Positions 1 through 9,269 of a DNA stretch of 64,000 nt are shown here, in pieces. Numbering within the stretch: the first letter of the stretch is position 1; each line of letters opens with the position of its first letter. The stretch is from Micromonospora coriariae. GTDB taxonomy: Bacteria > Actinomycetota > Actinomycetes > Mycobacteriales > Micromonosporaceae. The stretch covers positions 5,146,001-5,210,000 of the forward strand of contig NZ_LT607412.1 in assembly GCF_900091455.1 (NCBI RefSeq). The letters run 5' to 3'. Made by a program: the position numbers and the translations under genes. The notes beneath the pieces were generated by a model. The model saw only the letters and a program-made list of their open reading frames with translations. It was not told the DNA's origin and searched no databases.

Positions 1-1232
1 TCCGCCCGGCGATCCTGTACGGCGTCGACACCCGCTCGACCGAGCAGATCACCCGGCTCAACGAGCGGTTCGGCGCGGACGAGATCCTGCGTCGGTGCGG
101 CTCGGCGCTCTCCAGTCAGGCGGCGGGCGCCAAGGTGGCCTGGGTGGCCGAGAACGAGCCGGACCTCTTCCGCCGCGCCCGTCGGCTGTTCATGCCCAGC
201 TCCTGGCTCGCCGTCAAGCTCACCGGCGAGTACGTGCTGGACCACCACTCGGCGAGCCAGTGCACGCCGCTGTACGACACCGACGGCCACGACTGGTACC
301 ACCTGTGGGCCGCCGAGATCGCCCCCGGGTTGATCCTGCCTCCACTTCGCTGGCCCGGCGACGTGGCAGGCCGGGTGACGGCGGAAGCGGCGGCGATGAC
401 CGGACTGCCGCCGGGCGTGCCCGTGATCACCGGAACCATCGACGCCTGGTCGGAGGCGATCAGCGTCGGTGCTCAGGGTGTCGGCGACCTCATGCTGATG
501 TACGGCACGACGATGTTCCTGGTCCACACGGTCGCGGCCCGGGTCACCGACCCGTCGCTGTGGGGGACCGTCGGCGCCCTGCCCGGGACCCGCAATCTCG
601 CCGGTGGCCTGGCGACGTCCGGGGCGATCACGGCGTGGCTGCGCGAGCTGTTCGGCTCGCCGGACTATGCCGACCTGCTCCGCCTCGCCGACGCCTCCGG
701 TCCGGGTGCCCGAGGGCTGCTCATGCTGCCGTACTTCGCCGGTGAACGTACGCCGATCCTGGATCCGCAGGCCCGCGGCATCCTCGCCGGCCTCACCGTC
801 TCGCACGACAGCGGTGACCTCTACCGCGCCGCGCTCGAGGCGACCGGCCTCGGCGTACGCCACAACATCGAGACCATCGAGGCGAGCGGCGGTGACATCC
901 GGCGCGTCGTCGCGGTCGGCGGGGGCACCCGGGGTGGGCTCTGGACACAGATCGTCTCCGACGTCACCGGACGCGCCCAGGTGATCCCCGCGCAGACCAT
1001 CGGCGCCAGCTACGGCGCGGCGTTCCTGGCCGCGCAGACAGGGTGGACCGTCTCGATCGAGGCGTGGAACCCCGTCACGGAGGTCTGCGAGCCACGCGTC
1101 GAGTTCGCCGCCGACTACGACGAGCTGTACGGGCTGTACCGCGAGCTGTACACGAGTTCCAAGCGGGTCGCTCACGCGCTCGCCGCACGTCAGGTCCGTT
1201 TCCTGGACGCCGCTCGGACGGACGCCCAGTGA
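1..1232 (+). CDS. FGGY-family carbohydrate kinase (ribulokinase/xylulokinase type), 5' end outside window
   Basis: An open frame runs in from the left edge (first full codon at 3), and 409 residues are visible. The C-terminal lobe of an FGGY sugar kinase is clear: MYGTTMF near the ATP-site start, LPYFAGERTPILDP, and the nucleotide-binding GGGTRGGLW followed by GASYGAAFLAA. The family phosphorylates pentuloses, hexuloses or polyols with ATP in the cytoplasm. The gene directly precedes an isomerase (27 bp gap), so the likely job is phosphorylation of that enzyme's ketose product. Substrate cannot be read from sequence; D-ribulose, D-xylulose or L-fuculose are all possible, and D-ribulose is preferred because of the neighbouring GH172 enzyme. 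The N-terminal 80-100 residues are missing. Confidence 0.9.
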   Translation, partial: RPAILYGVDTRSTEQITRLNERFGADEILRRCGSALSSQAAGAKVAWVAENEPDLFRRARRLFMPSSWLAVKLTGEYVLDHHSASQCTPLYDTDGHDWYHLWAAEIAPGLILPPLRWPGDVAGRVTAEAAAMTGLPPGVPVITGTIDAWSEAISVGAQGVGDLMLMYGTTMFLVHTVAARVTDPSLWGTVGALPGTRNLAGGLATSGAITAWLRELFGSPDYADLLRLADASGPGARGLLMLPYFAGERTPILDPQARGILAGLTVSHDSGDLYRAALEATGLGVRHNIETIEASGGDIRRVVAVGGGTRGGLWTQIVSDVTGRAQVIPAQTIGASYGAAFLAAQTGWTVSIEAWNPVTEVCEPRVEFAADYDELYGLYRELYTSSKRVAHALAARQVRFLDAARTDAQ

Positions 1233-1259
1233 AGAGCAACGCACAAGAGGAGTCGCCCC

Positions 1260-2894
1260 ATGACTAGTTACACGCTGCCCGTGGCCGCCAACCCGCCGTC
1301 GGCGGCACCCGGCACCGTCTACACGGTTGCCAGCGGCGATCTCCGGCTCAGCGCCAACGTCACCTGCTGGCCCACCCAGCAGCAACTGGAGGCCGACCTC
1401 ACCGCGGCGGTCAACGCGCTCGGCTGGAAGGTCGAGCGCGGGCACGGCGTCGACGCGGGCAAGGGACACGGCTTCATCGACAGCCAGCGCGCGGGCATCG
1501 AGGTCTTCAAGCGGATCCCCGCCGACGCGCCGCTGATCGTGGTCGAGGCCGTCTGGCAGTACAGCCACCACGTCCTGGCCGGGCTGCGCAGCCACCGGGG
1601 ACCGATCCTCATCGTGGCGAACTGGAGCGGCGAGTTCCCCGGCCTGGTCGGTCTGCTCAACCTCACGGCGAGCCTCACCAAGGCCGGCGTCCGGCACTCC
1701 GCCTTGTGGAGCCGGGACTTCACCGACGAGTGGGCCGTCGGCGGGCTGCGGACCTGGCTCGAAACCGGCGAGCTGCGCCACGACACCAGCCACGTACGCG
1801 ACCTGCCCGACCTGTCCGACGACCCGGAGGTCGCGTTGGGTCGGTCGCTGGCCGGGCAGCTCGCGACGGAGAAGGCCATCATCGGCGTCTTCGACGAGGG
1901 ATGCATGGGTATGTACAACGCGATCTTCGACGACGAGTTGATCAATCCACTGGGGATCTACAAGGAGCGGTTGTCGCAGAGCGCCCTGGTCGCGGAGATG
2001 GCGCGCGTACCCGACGAGGAGGCCCGAGCGGTCCGCCGGTGGCTGGACGACGCCGGAATGACCTTTCACGTCGGCACCGACGAGGCCAGCGAGCTGACCG
2101 AGGCGCAGCTGCTCAGCCAGTTCAAGATGTACATCGCCGCCCTGCGCATCTCCGACGACTACGGCCTGGACGCGGTCGGCATCCAGTACCAGCAGGGTCT
2201 GAAGGACACCGTCCCGGCCAGCGACCTCGCCGAGGGCCTGCTGAACAACGTCCAGCGGCCGCCCGTGCTCAGCCGCGACGGGAGCCGCGAACTGTACCCG
2301 GGGGTGCCGTTGCCGCACTTCAACGAGGTCGACGAGGGGGTGGCGGTCGACTCGCTGGTCACCAATCGGATCTGGACGGCGATGGGCCTCGACCCGGCGA
2401 CGACGCTGCACGACATCCGGTGGGGCGAGCGGTACGGCGACGACTTCGTCTGGGTCTTCGAAATCTCCGGCTCGGTGCCGGCGTCACACAACGGTGGCTA
2501 CGACAGGTCGTACAGCATGCGCCAGCCGCCGATGTTCTTCCCGCTGGGCGGGGGCACCCTGAGTGGGGTGTCGAAGCCGGGGGAGATCGTCTGGTCCCGG
2601 GTGTTCATCATGGACGGTGTGCTGCACGTGGACCTGGGCCGCGGCACCGTCGTCGAGCTGCCGGCCGAGGAGACTCAGCGCCGGTTGGACGCCACCACCC
2701 CGCAGTGGCCGATCATGCACGCCGTCCTGCACGGGGTCGACCGGGACCAGTTGATGGCGCGGCACAAGGCCAACCACGTCAACGTCGCCTACGCGCCCGA
2801 TGCGGGGACCGCCGACAAGGCGCTGCGGGTGAAGGCGGCCATGTTCGCCGAACTCGGCGTCCGGGTGCACCTGTGCGGTGCGGTCGACATCTGA
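1260..2894 (+). CDS. L-fucose/L-arabinose (D-arabinose)-type ketol isomerase family protein
   Basis: This 544-residue cytoplasmic protein belongs to the fucose/arabinose isomerase superfamily; fucose isomerases are near 590 and arabinose isomerases near 500 residues. The C-terminal part has MARHKANHVNVAYAPDAGT and ends VRVHLCGAVDI, a pattern I associate with actinobacterial fucose-isomerase-like proteins whose His takes part in the metal site. These enzymes interconvert an aldose and a ketose using a divalent metal, and fucose isomerases also accept D-arabinose. A clear AGGAG lies 8 bp before the ATG. It is probably cotranscribed with the FGGY kinase just upstream. The exact sugar is inferred only. 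Confidence 0.8.
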   Translation: MTSYTLPVAANPPSAAPGTVYTVASGDLRLSANVTCWPTQQQLEADLTAAVNALGWKVERGHGVDAGKGHGFIDSQRAGIEVFKRIPADAPLIVVEAVWQYSHHVLAGLRSHRGPILIVANWSGEFPGLVGLLNLTASLTKAGVRHSALWSRDFTDEWAVGGLRTWLETGELRHDTSHVRDLPDLSDDPEVALGRSLAGQLATEKAIIGVFDEGCMGMYNAIFDDELINPLGIYKERLSQSALVAEMARVPDEEARAVRRWLDDAGMTFHVGTDEASELTEAQLLSQFKMYIAALRISDDYGLDAVGIQYQQGLKDTVPASDLAEGLLNNVQRPPVLSRDGSRELYPGVPLPHFNEVDEGVAVDSLVTNRIWTAMGLDPATTLHDIRWGERYGDDFVWVFEISGSVPASHNGGYDRSYSMRQPPMFFPLGGGTLSGVSKPGEIVWSRVFIMDGVLHVDLGRGTVVELPAEETQRRLDATTPQWPIMHAVLHGVDRDQLMARHKANHVNVAYAPDAGTADKALRVKAAMFAELGVRVHLCGAVDI

Positions 2895-2916
2895 CGGCTG
2901 GGCGGGTGCGGGGGAC

Positions 2917-2937
2917 CGGAGCCGGCCACCGGCTCCG
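2917..2937. terminator. Bidirectional hairpin between convergent isomerase and LacI genes
   Basis: A perfect 9-bp stem (CGGAGCCGG / CCGGCTCCG) encloses a 3-nt loop and lies exactly between the two convergent stop codons. There is no U tract, as usual in high-GC actinomycetes. Confidence 0.6.
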
Positions 2938-3936
2938 TCACCTCGGGCGGCTGGAGCTCTCGCGTACCTGAAGGCCGGTGCTGAGGGTGACGGTCGACGG
3001 CGGTCGGGCCGGGTTGGCGATCCGTTCGGTGAGCAGCGCCCCGGCCGCCCGCCCCAGGTCGTACGTCGGCTGGGAGACGGTGCTCAGCGATGGCCTGACC
3101 AGGTGGGCCCAGGGTATGTCGTCGAACCCGACCACCCCGAACTCGGCCGGCACCTTGACTCCACGGTCGACGAGGCACTCGACCGCGCCGACGGTCATCA
3201 GGTTGTTCGTCGCGAAGACGCTGTCGGGCGGGTTGTCACTGTCGAGCAGCGAGGCCATGGCCCGGTAGCCACCCTCCTCGCGGAAGTCCGCGTACCGCAC
3301 GAGGTTGTCGGTCGCCTCCCGCTCGTGCGACCGCAACGCCCGCTGGTAGCCGCGGAGTCGCTGGGCGGCGGTGGAGATCCGGCGCGGACCGGTGATGCAG
3401 GCGACCCGCTGGTAGCCGTTGTCGAGAAGGTGGGTGGTCGCGAGTTCGGCTCCGTGCACGTTGTCGACGAGTACGGTGTCGATGCTGACGCCGCGCAGTT
3501 GACGGTCGATCGCCACGACCGGGATGCGCGCCTCGACGAGCCGGTTGATGACTGTCGGTCGGCCCGACGTGGAGATGATGACACCCGCCATCCGTTCGGC
3601 CAGAGCGGCGGCGATGTACCGGGACTCCTTCTCCGGATCCTCGTCGCTGTTGCACAGGACCACCGAGTAGCCGGCGCTCTGCGCGACGTCTTCCACTCCG
3701 CGCACCATCGACGTGAAGAAGGGGTTGCCGATGTCGGAGATGATGACCGCCCAGAGGCTGGTCTGGCTCAGGCGCAGGTTGCGGGCGACGGCGTTGGGGC
3801 GGTAGTCAAGCTCCCGCATCGCCTGCTGGACCCGCGCCGCCATGACTGGATCGACCGTGGTCCGTCCGTTGAGCACCCGCGAGACCGTCGCGGGTGACAC
3901 CTGAGCCTGCCGTGCCACGTCATAGATCGTCGCCAT
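2938..3936 (-). CDS. LacI-family transcriptional regulator
   Basis: This 332-residue protein starts with a LacI helix-turn-helix (TIYDVARQAQVSPATVSRVL, residues 3-22) and a hinge helix region (YRPNAVARNLR). The remainder is a periplasmic-binding-protein-like sugar sensor (IISDIGNPFFTSMVRGVED, then VVGFDDIPWAHLVRPSLSTV). It should repress sugar genes until an effector binds. It is divergent from the GH172 gene, and two matching palindromic sites lie in the shared intergenic region, so control of that hydrolase and the sugar operons on both sides is the natural inference. No tight SD stands out before the ATG at 3936. Confidence 0.93.
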   Translation of the reverse strand: MATIYDVARQAQVSPATVSRVLNGRTTVDPVMAARVQQAMRELDYRPNAVARNLRLSQTSLWAVIISDIGNPFFTSMVRGVEDVAQSAGYSVVLCNSDEDPEKESRYIAAALAERMAGVIISTSGRPTVINRLVEARIPVVAIDRQLRGVSIDTVLVDNVHGAELATTHLLDNGYQRVACITGPRRISTAAQRLRGYQRALRSHEREATDNLVRYADFREEGGYRAMASLLDSDNPPDSVFATNNLMTVGAVECLVDRGVKVPAEFGVVGFDDIPWAHLVRPSLSTVSQPTYDLGRAAGALLTERIANPARPPSTVTLSTGLQVRESSSRPR

Positions 3937-4200
3937 TCGCCTCCAGTCGCCTCCATTCGCTCGGCTGTCCCGATGCTGTGCTTCGGCGCGTCCGCCGAGC
4001 GGGCTCCGGTGCCGGAACCCGGAATCCTACGGTGGGTAGTGACGGATCGGGGGCGGGGCGTTTCCCGTCGGTAGTCCGGCGCGGGCGCGGTCGCCGACAG
4101 GGGTCTGCGACGGTCAAGCGGTGACGCTGAGCCGCGGGTGTCACCGCGATCCACCACCACCTCGACTCACCGTCATGACAATACGCCCGTCCGGGTAGCG

Positions 4201-4216
4201 GAGAAATCGTTTGCTC
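4201..4216. promoter_or_regulatory. Candidate LacI operator, distal copy
   Basis: GAGAAATCGTTTGCTC is an imperfect palindrome centred on CG. It matches 13 of 16 positions of the proximal copy at 4332-4347. It lies 264 bp from the LacI start and 179 bp from the GH172 start. Confidence 0.5.
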
Positions 4217-4286
4217 GTCTGAGCGAGGACCATAAAAGCAGGTTGGGTCGCTGTCAACAGCGCCGCACGTCGGCGCGGATCGAGCA

Positions 4287-4316
4287 TTGACCGTCGCATG
4301 GGGGCGTGCCTACCCT
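4287..4316 (+). promoter_or_regulatory. Candidate promoter of the GH172 gene
   Basis: TTGACC (4287-4292) and TACCCT (4311-4316) are separated by 18 bp, a good actinobacterial -35/-10 pair. The expected transcription start near 4323 lies just upstream of the proximal operator, so a bound LacI protein would block initiation or early elongation. Confidence 0.5.
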
Positions 4317-4331
4317 GATCGCGGTTGCAGC

Positions 4332-4347
4332 GAGAAATCGATTCCTT
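4332..4347. promoter_or_regulatory. Candidate LacI operator, proximal copy
   Basis: GAGAAATCGATTCCTT is centred on a CG step; 12 of the 14 inner bases pair as an inverted repeat (AGAAATC/GATTCCT). This is the usual LacI operator form. It sits about 10 bp past the expected transcription start and 48 bp before the GH172 ATG. Confidence 0.55.
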
Positions 4348-4394
4348 GCCAGTGCATCGCGATCCGCCCCACCCACCGACGTGGAAGGCGACTC

Positions 4395-7300
4395 ATGACA
4401 CCCACCACCCCCGCACCACGTACCTCCGCTCGCCGCCTGCTGCGCGCCGCGTTCACCGCGGCGCTGCTCGCCGGAACCTCCCTGGTCGGCCCCGCCGCGC
4501 CGGCCTCGGCTGCGGCGCCCAATTCGTCCGACAACGGTCCCACCGGATGGGACGTCTACCGCAGGCTCGACCGGCTCGCCGAGCTTCCCGACGGACCACG
4601 GGCTTACCAGTTCTCCAGCTTCGACCGTGGTGGCGGCAACGACGACGGCTTCTCCGGCCAGTACTCGTGCCTGCGCACCAGCGCCGAGGGCTGCGTCCTC
4701 GCCGAGGCCGCCGGCGCCGGTGAGATCGACTCGATCTGGTTCACCCGGGACGAGGGCAACGTCTCCGCCACCGGCACCATCAAGGTCGTCCTCGATGGCG
4801 TGACAGTGCTCGACGCCAAGCTTCAGGACGTCGTGGACGGCAAGCTCGGCGCACCTTTCGTCTACCCGGTGGTCGCCAACGCGGCGCAGAGCTCCGGGGG
4901 TGTCTACATCAAGGCGCCCATGACCTACCGCAGCTCGATGCGGGTGACGACCGAGAAGAACCCGATCTTCTACCACGTCACCTACCGCAAGTTCACCACC
5001 GCCGACGGGGTGCGCACCTTCGACCCGTCGGACCGCGCGTTGGACGTCATCGACCAGCTCAAGGCCGCCGGGACCCGCGACCCCAAGCGCCCGGAGCCCG
5101 GCGCGACGACCGCCGACCGGCAGTTCAGCGTCCCCGCCAAGGGCGCGGTGACCCTCGCCAGCGGCGCCGGCCCCGGCGCGATCAGCGCGCTGCGACTGCG
5201 GATCCCGCAACTCGTCGGGCCGCCGACGCCGCTCGCCGATGACGGTCGTGCCTACGGCTCCGGCGGCGGCAGCGAGTTCCGGGTGTCCGTCGACCCGGCG
5301 AACGCCGGGGTGCGGCTGACCCGCCGGCTGGACCCGCACATCGGGCACCAGCGGGCGCAGGTCGTGGTGGACGGTGTGCCGGTCGCCGAGTGGCCGACCA
5401 ACGATCCGGTGCCGTTCGGCACCTGGCTCGACCAGACCGTCGACCTGCCGGCGAGTGCCACGGCCGGCAAATCCACGATCACCATCCGGAACCAGTTCAT
5501 CTCCTCGGACCTGGACGTCAACGAGTTCACCTACTGGGTCGACAGCCTGGTCGCCGGCACCGCCAAGCGAACCGACACGCTCGACCTCGGACCGTCCCAC
5601 ACCGACGCCGAGGCCGCCCACAGCTACCGGATCACCACGCAGACCTGGCAGGGCAGCAACACCATGAGCTACCCGGCGGACGCCGACCGCAAGGCTGCCG
5701 TCGCGGCCTCCGACGCGGTGCTGCGGGACAGCCGGCTGCGCATCACCTTCGACGGCGCAACCACAGTGGATGCGCCACTCGGCGAGTTCTTCGGCACCGG
5801 CCTCGGGCTGCACCCGGTGCGGTCGCTGATGTTCGGTGTCGACCCCGCGACCGCGACGCTGTCGGCCTGGTGGCCGATGCCCTACCGGTCGCGGTTCAGC
5901 GTCGAGTTGCGCAACGGCTCCAGCGTGCCGATCACGACGTCGACGGCGTCGGTGACCACCGCACGCTCCGCCAGCTGGGCGCCGGCACTGCGTCCAACCG
6001 GCACGGCGGGCTACTTCCGGGCCACCGCGACGAGCGCCGACACCGCCCCCGGCGCCGACCACGCCTTCCTCGACGTGGCCGGCAGTGGAAAGTTCGTCGG
6101 TGTCACGCACACCATGGAGGGGCACATCCCCGCGGGCAACCAACGCAACTACCTCGAGGGCGACGAGCGGGTCTACGTGGACGGCGCGCAGAGCCCGAGC
6201 ATCCACGGCACCGGGACCGAGGACTTCTACGAGAGCGGCTGGTACTTCAACCACGGCACGTTCTCGGCGCCCACCAACGGCAACCCCGCCCACGAGGTCA
6301 GCGACTACGGCTGCCAGTACGACTGCACCGGCGCGTACCGGCTGATGCTCGCCGAGGCGGTGTCGTTCGAGACCGACCTGCGCTTCGGCATCGAGCACGG
6401 CCCGGGCGACCAGGACCCGGCCCGGTACGGCTCGACCGCCTACTGGTACGGGCAGGACACCGTCGGGCAGCGCTGGACCGACACCGTCGACGTCGGCGAC
6501 GCCGGCAGCGAGTCGGCGCACGCGTACTCCTCGGGCGGCGATCGTCAGGTCCTCACCGCGACCTTCGAGGGCGACGACGGCGCACAGCGACCGGTCACCG
6601 ACGACACCCGCGCCTCGGCCACGCCGATCCGGTTCCGGGTGGCCCTGGACCGGGACAACACCGGCGCCGTGCTGCGCCGGGTGGGGGACCAGTCCGCCGG
6701 GCACCAGTCGGTGGCCGTGCAGGTCGACGGGCGGGACGCCGGCACCTGGTCGCAGCCGCTGGCCAACGGTTCACACCGCTGGTTGGAGGACGAGTTCCGG
6801 CTGCCGCCCACGCTCACCCGCGGCAGGTCGACGGTGACCGTCACGTTGACGCCGACCGCCGGCGCCCCGGCCTGGTCCGCGGCCCGGTACGCGGTGCTGA
6901 GCGAGGTCACCCCCTTCGCCGACGAGACCAGGCCCACCCAGGTCACCGGGCTCACCGCCACCAGCGCCACCACCAACGCGGTGGCACTGACCTGGCGGCC
7001 GGCCGCCGACGACGTGTACGCGCCGAGCTACCAGGTGTTCGCCTCGCGAGAGGCCGGGTTCACGCCCGGACCGGACAACCGGGTGGGCACCACGACCCGG
7101 CCGAGCTTCGAGCACAGCGGGCTGGGCCTGCGTGAGACCTGGTACTACCGGGTACGCGCGGTGGACGCCGCGGGCAACCTCGGCGCCTACTCGGCGCCGG
7201 CGTCGGCCGCCACGGGCGACACGCTGCGGATCGAAGCCGAATCGCTGCTGCCCGCGGTCTCCGCCGACGCACCGGCGGAGGTGCAGGGCGACTGCTGCGG

Positions 7301-7649
7301 CATCCACTGGTCACGGAGCGCACAGCTGTGGTTCCGACCAAACGCGCCCAACCGGAGCGTGACGGTGGCGTTCGAGGTGCCCACGACCGGCACCTACCAG
7401 CTGCGCCTGGTGCAGACGCTGGCGGGCGACTACGGCACCAACACGGTGGCGATCGACGGCACCGGGATCGGCGAGGCGTTCGACGCGTACCACTCGCCGG
7501 AAGTGATCGTCAGCGACCCGCTGGACTACGGCCAGCGGGAGCTGACGGCAGGTCGGCACACGCTCACCCTCACGGTGACCGGCAAGGCCGCCGCGTCGAG
7601 CGGCTACCTGGCCGGCCTCGACTACATCGAGGCTCGCCTGACCTCGTGA
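4395..7649 (+). CDS. Secreted GH172 (DUF2961) glycoside hydrolase with FN3 and C-terminal carbohydrate-binding-like domain
   Basis: The 1084-residue protein starts at the ATG with GGAAGG upstream; a longer in-frame GTG/TTG extension has no SD. Residues 1-38 are a Sec signal peptide ending ASA. The DUF2961 core follows (WDVYRRLDRLAEL, SSFDRGGGNDDG, and the signature GTGTEDFYESGWYFN with its Glu near residue 609). An FN3 domain is at about 846-940 and a jelly-roll-like module (RIEAESLLPAVSADAPAEV) at 942-1084. Known GH172 members are alpha-D-fructofuranosidases/difructose-anhydride enzymes or exo-D-arabinofuranosidases acting on mycobacterial arabinan. The sequence alone does not separate these. 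The enzyme should act outside the cell and feed the transporter encoded just downstream. Confidence 0.85.
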   Translation: MTPTTPAPRTSARRLLRAAFTAALLAGTSLVGPAAPASAAAPNSSDNGPTGWDVYRRLDRLAELPDGPRAYQFSSFDRGGGNDDGFSGQYSCLRTSAEGCVLAEAAGAGEIDSIWFTRDEGNVSATGTIKVVLDGVTVLDAKLQDVVDGKLGAPFVYPVVANAAQSSGGVYIKAPMTYRSSMRVTTEKNPIFYHVTYRKFTTADGVRTFDPSDRALDVIDQLKAAGTRDPKRPEPGATTADRQFSVPAKGAVTLASGAGPGAISALRLRIPQLVGPPTPLADDGRAYGSGGGSEFRVSVDPANAGVRLTRRLDPHIGHQRAQVVVDGVPVAEWPTNDPVPFGTWLDQTVDLPASATAGKSTITIRNQFISSDLDVNEFTYWVDSLVAGTAKRTDTLDLGPSHTDAEAAHSYRITTQTWQGSNTMSYPADADRKAAVAASDAVLRDSRLRITFDGATTVDAPLGEFFGTGLGLHPVRSLMFGVDPATATLSAWWPMPYRSRFSVELRNGSSVPITTSTASVTTARSASWAPALRPTGTAGYFRATATSADTAPGADHAFLDVAGSGKFVGVTHTMEGHIPAGNQRNYLEGDERVYVDGAQSPSIHGTGTEDFYESGWYFNHGTFSAPTNGNPAHEVSDYGCQYDCTGAYRLMLAEAVSFETDLRFGIEHGPGDQDPARYGSTAYWYGQDTVGQRWTDTVDVGDAGSESAHAYSSGGDRQVLTATFEGDDGAQRPVTDDTRASATPIRFRVALDRDNTGAVLRRVGDQSAGHQSVAVQVDGRDAGTWSQPLANGSHRWLEDEFRLPPTLTRGRSTVTVTLTPTAGAPAWSAARYAVLSEVTPFADETRPTQVTGLTATSATTNAVALTWRPAADDVYAPSYQVFASREAGFTPGPDNRVGTTTRPSFEHSGLGLRETWYYRVRAVDAAGNLGAYSAPASAATGDTLRIEAESLLPAVSADAPAEVQGDCCGIHWSRSAQLWFRPNAPNRSVTVAFEVPTTGTYQLRLVQTLAGDYGTNTVAIDGTGIGEAFDAYHSPEVIVSDPLDYGQRELTAGRHTLTLTVTGKAAASSGYLAGLDYIEARLTS

Positions 7650-7654
7650 CCCGG

Positions 7655-7693
7655 TCGGAGTCGGAGGCCCAGACCATGGGTCTCCGACTCCGA
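7655..7693 (+). terminator. Strong intercistronic hairpin after the GH172 gene
   Basis: A perfect 12-bp stem (TCGGAGTCGGAG / CTCCGACTCCGA) has a nested CCCA/TGGG inner stem. It starts 6 bp after the stop codon and 38 bp before the ABC operon. It could terminate transcription or stabilise the upstream mRNA. Confidence 0.7.
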
Positions 7694-7730
7694 TCACCCC
7701 AGATCCCGCAGACGAGCCACGAGGTGCCGT

Positions 7731-9269
7731 ATGACAGATCGGCCGCTGGTCCGGATGACCGGCATCGGCAAGCGGTTCGGCGGCGTGCACGCCTGCCGTG
7801 ACATCGACCTCACCGTCACCGCCGGTGAGGTGCACGCGCTGCTCGGCGAGAACGGCGCCGGCAAGTCCACGCTGATAAACGTTCTCTCCGGAGTGATCAC
7901 CGAGTACGACGGGACGATCGAGGTGGACGGGGAGCCGGTGAGCTTCGCCGGCCCGGCCGATGCGCAACGCGCTGGTATCGCGACCATTCACCAGGAGTTG
8001 GACCTGGTGGCCGGGCTGTCCATCGCGGAGAACATGTTCCTCGGGCGGGAGCCGCGCACCCGCTTCGGCACAGTCGACATCCGGGAGATGCGCCGGCAGG
8101 CCGCGGCGCACCTGCGGACACTCGGCGCCGACCTGGACCCGCGCCGGCTCGTGGGGTCACTGCGCGTCGGCGAGCAACAGCTGGTCGAGATCGGTCGGGC
8201 CCTGTCACTGCGCGCGCGGGTCCTGATCATGGACGAACCGACCGCGGCACTGGCCGACGCCGAGGTCGAACGGCTCTTCGCAACGATCGCCGAGCTGCGC
8301 CGGGCCGGAGTCGGCATCGTCTACATCTCGCACCGGATGGCGGAGATCGAGGTCATCGCCGACCGGGTCACCGTGCTGCGCAACGGCAGCGTCGCCGGCA
8401 CCGTCGACCCACGGGTCGCCTCCCGGGACGACATCATCCAACTCATGGTGGGCCGGTCCGTCGACGCGCTCTTCGGCGAGGGCCGCAACGAACCCGGTGA
8501 CGTGCTGCTCGACGTACGCGGGCTCGCCGTGACGCCCCGCCGACCGGTACCCGGGCGGACCGAACCGGCCGGCGTGGACCTCACGGTGCGCTCCGGAGAG
8601 ATCGTCGGCCTCGCCGGGTTGATGGGCGCCGGGCGTACCGAACTGCTGGAGACGTTGTTCGGCGCGGGCGGCTCCGGCCGGCACACCGGCCAGGTGCTGA
8701 TCGACGACCGGCCGTACCGCCCGGGCGGGCCCCGGGCGGCGCTGGCGCACGGGGTGGCGTTCGTGCCCGAGGACCGGCGCGGCGCGGGCCTGATGCTGGA
8801 GCACTCCGTCGCGGACAACGTCGTGCTCTCCGCGCTGTCGTCGCTGACCACACTCGGGCTGGTGCGCCGCCCGCTGCTGCGCCGGACGGTGGCCGCGCAG
8901 CTCACCGCCCTGGCGGTGAAGGCGGCGTCACCGTCGATCGCCGTGGCCACGCTCTCCGGCGGCAACCAGCAGAAGATCGTGTTCGCCAAGCAACTGCTGA
9001 TGCGACCGCGACTGCTCCTGCTCGACGAGCCGACCCGGGGGGTGGACATCGGCGCCAAGGCCGAGATCTACCACCTGCTGCACCGGCTCGCCGACTCCGG
9101 CATGGCGATCCTGCTCGCCTCATCGGAGCTGCCGGAGCTGCTGAGCCTCTGTGACCGGGTGGTCGTCCTGCACCGCGGTCGCACGGTGGCCGCGCTGCCC
9201 CGCGCCTCCGCCACCCAACAAGCCATCCTCGCCGCGGCCAACGGGGACGACGTCAAGGAGTCTCGATGA
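7731..9269 (+). CDS. Sugar ABC transporter, tandem ATP-binding protein (RbsA type)
   Basis: This 512-residue protein has two fused ABC domains. The first has Walker A GENGAGKST and LSLRARVLIMDEPT; the second has a degenerate Walker A (GLMGAGRTELLE), signature LSGGNQQK and LLLLDEPTRGVDIGAKAEI. That is the layout of ribose/xylose/galactose-type (CUT2) importers. It energises uptake through the permease encoded next (4-bp ATGA overlap). The pairing with GH172 and the later hydrolase suggests import of the released monosaccharide or a short oligomer. CUT2 systems usually carry monosaccharides. Confidence 0.95.
   Translation: MTDRPLVRMTGIGKRFGGVHACRDIDLTVTAGEVHALLGENGAGKSTLINVLSGVITEYDGTIEVDGEPVSFAGPADAQRAGIATIHQELDLVAGLSIAENMFLGREPRTRFGTVDIREMRRQAAAHLRTLGADLDPRRLVGSLRVGEQQLVEIGRALSLRARVLIMDEPTAALADAEVERLFATIAELRRAGVGIVYISHRMAEIEVIADRVTVLRNGSVAGTVDPRVASRDDIIQLMVGRSVDALFGEGRNEPGDVLLDVRGLAVTPRRPVPGRTEPAGVDLTVRSGEIVGLAGLMGAGRTELLETLFGAGGSGRHTGQVLIDDRPYRPGGPRAALAHGVAFVPEDRRGAGLMLEHSVADNVVLSALSSLTTLGLVRRPLLRRTVAAQLTALAVKAASPSIAVATLSGGNQQKIVFAKQLLMRPRLLLLDEPTRGVDIGAKAEIYHLLHRLADSGMAILLASSELPELLSLCDRVVVLHRGRTVAALPRASATQQAILAAANGDDVKESR

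Noticed and set aside
4254..6704. Long minus-strand open frame of 816 codons opposite the GH172 gene
   Set aside because: It is the antisense shadow of a clear DUF2961 enzyme, with Arg/Gly/Val-rich composition and no SD or domain.
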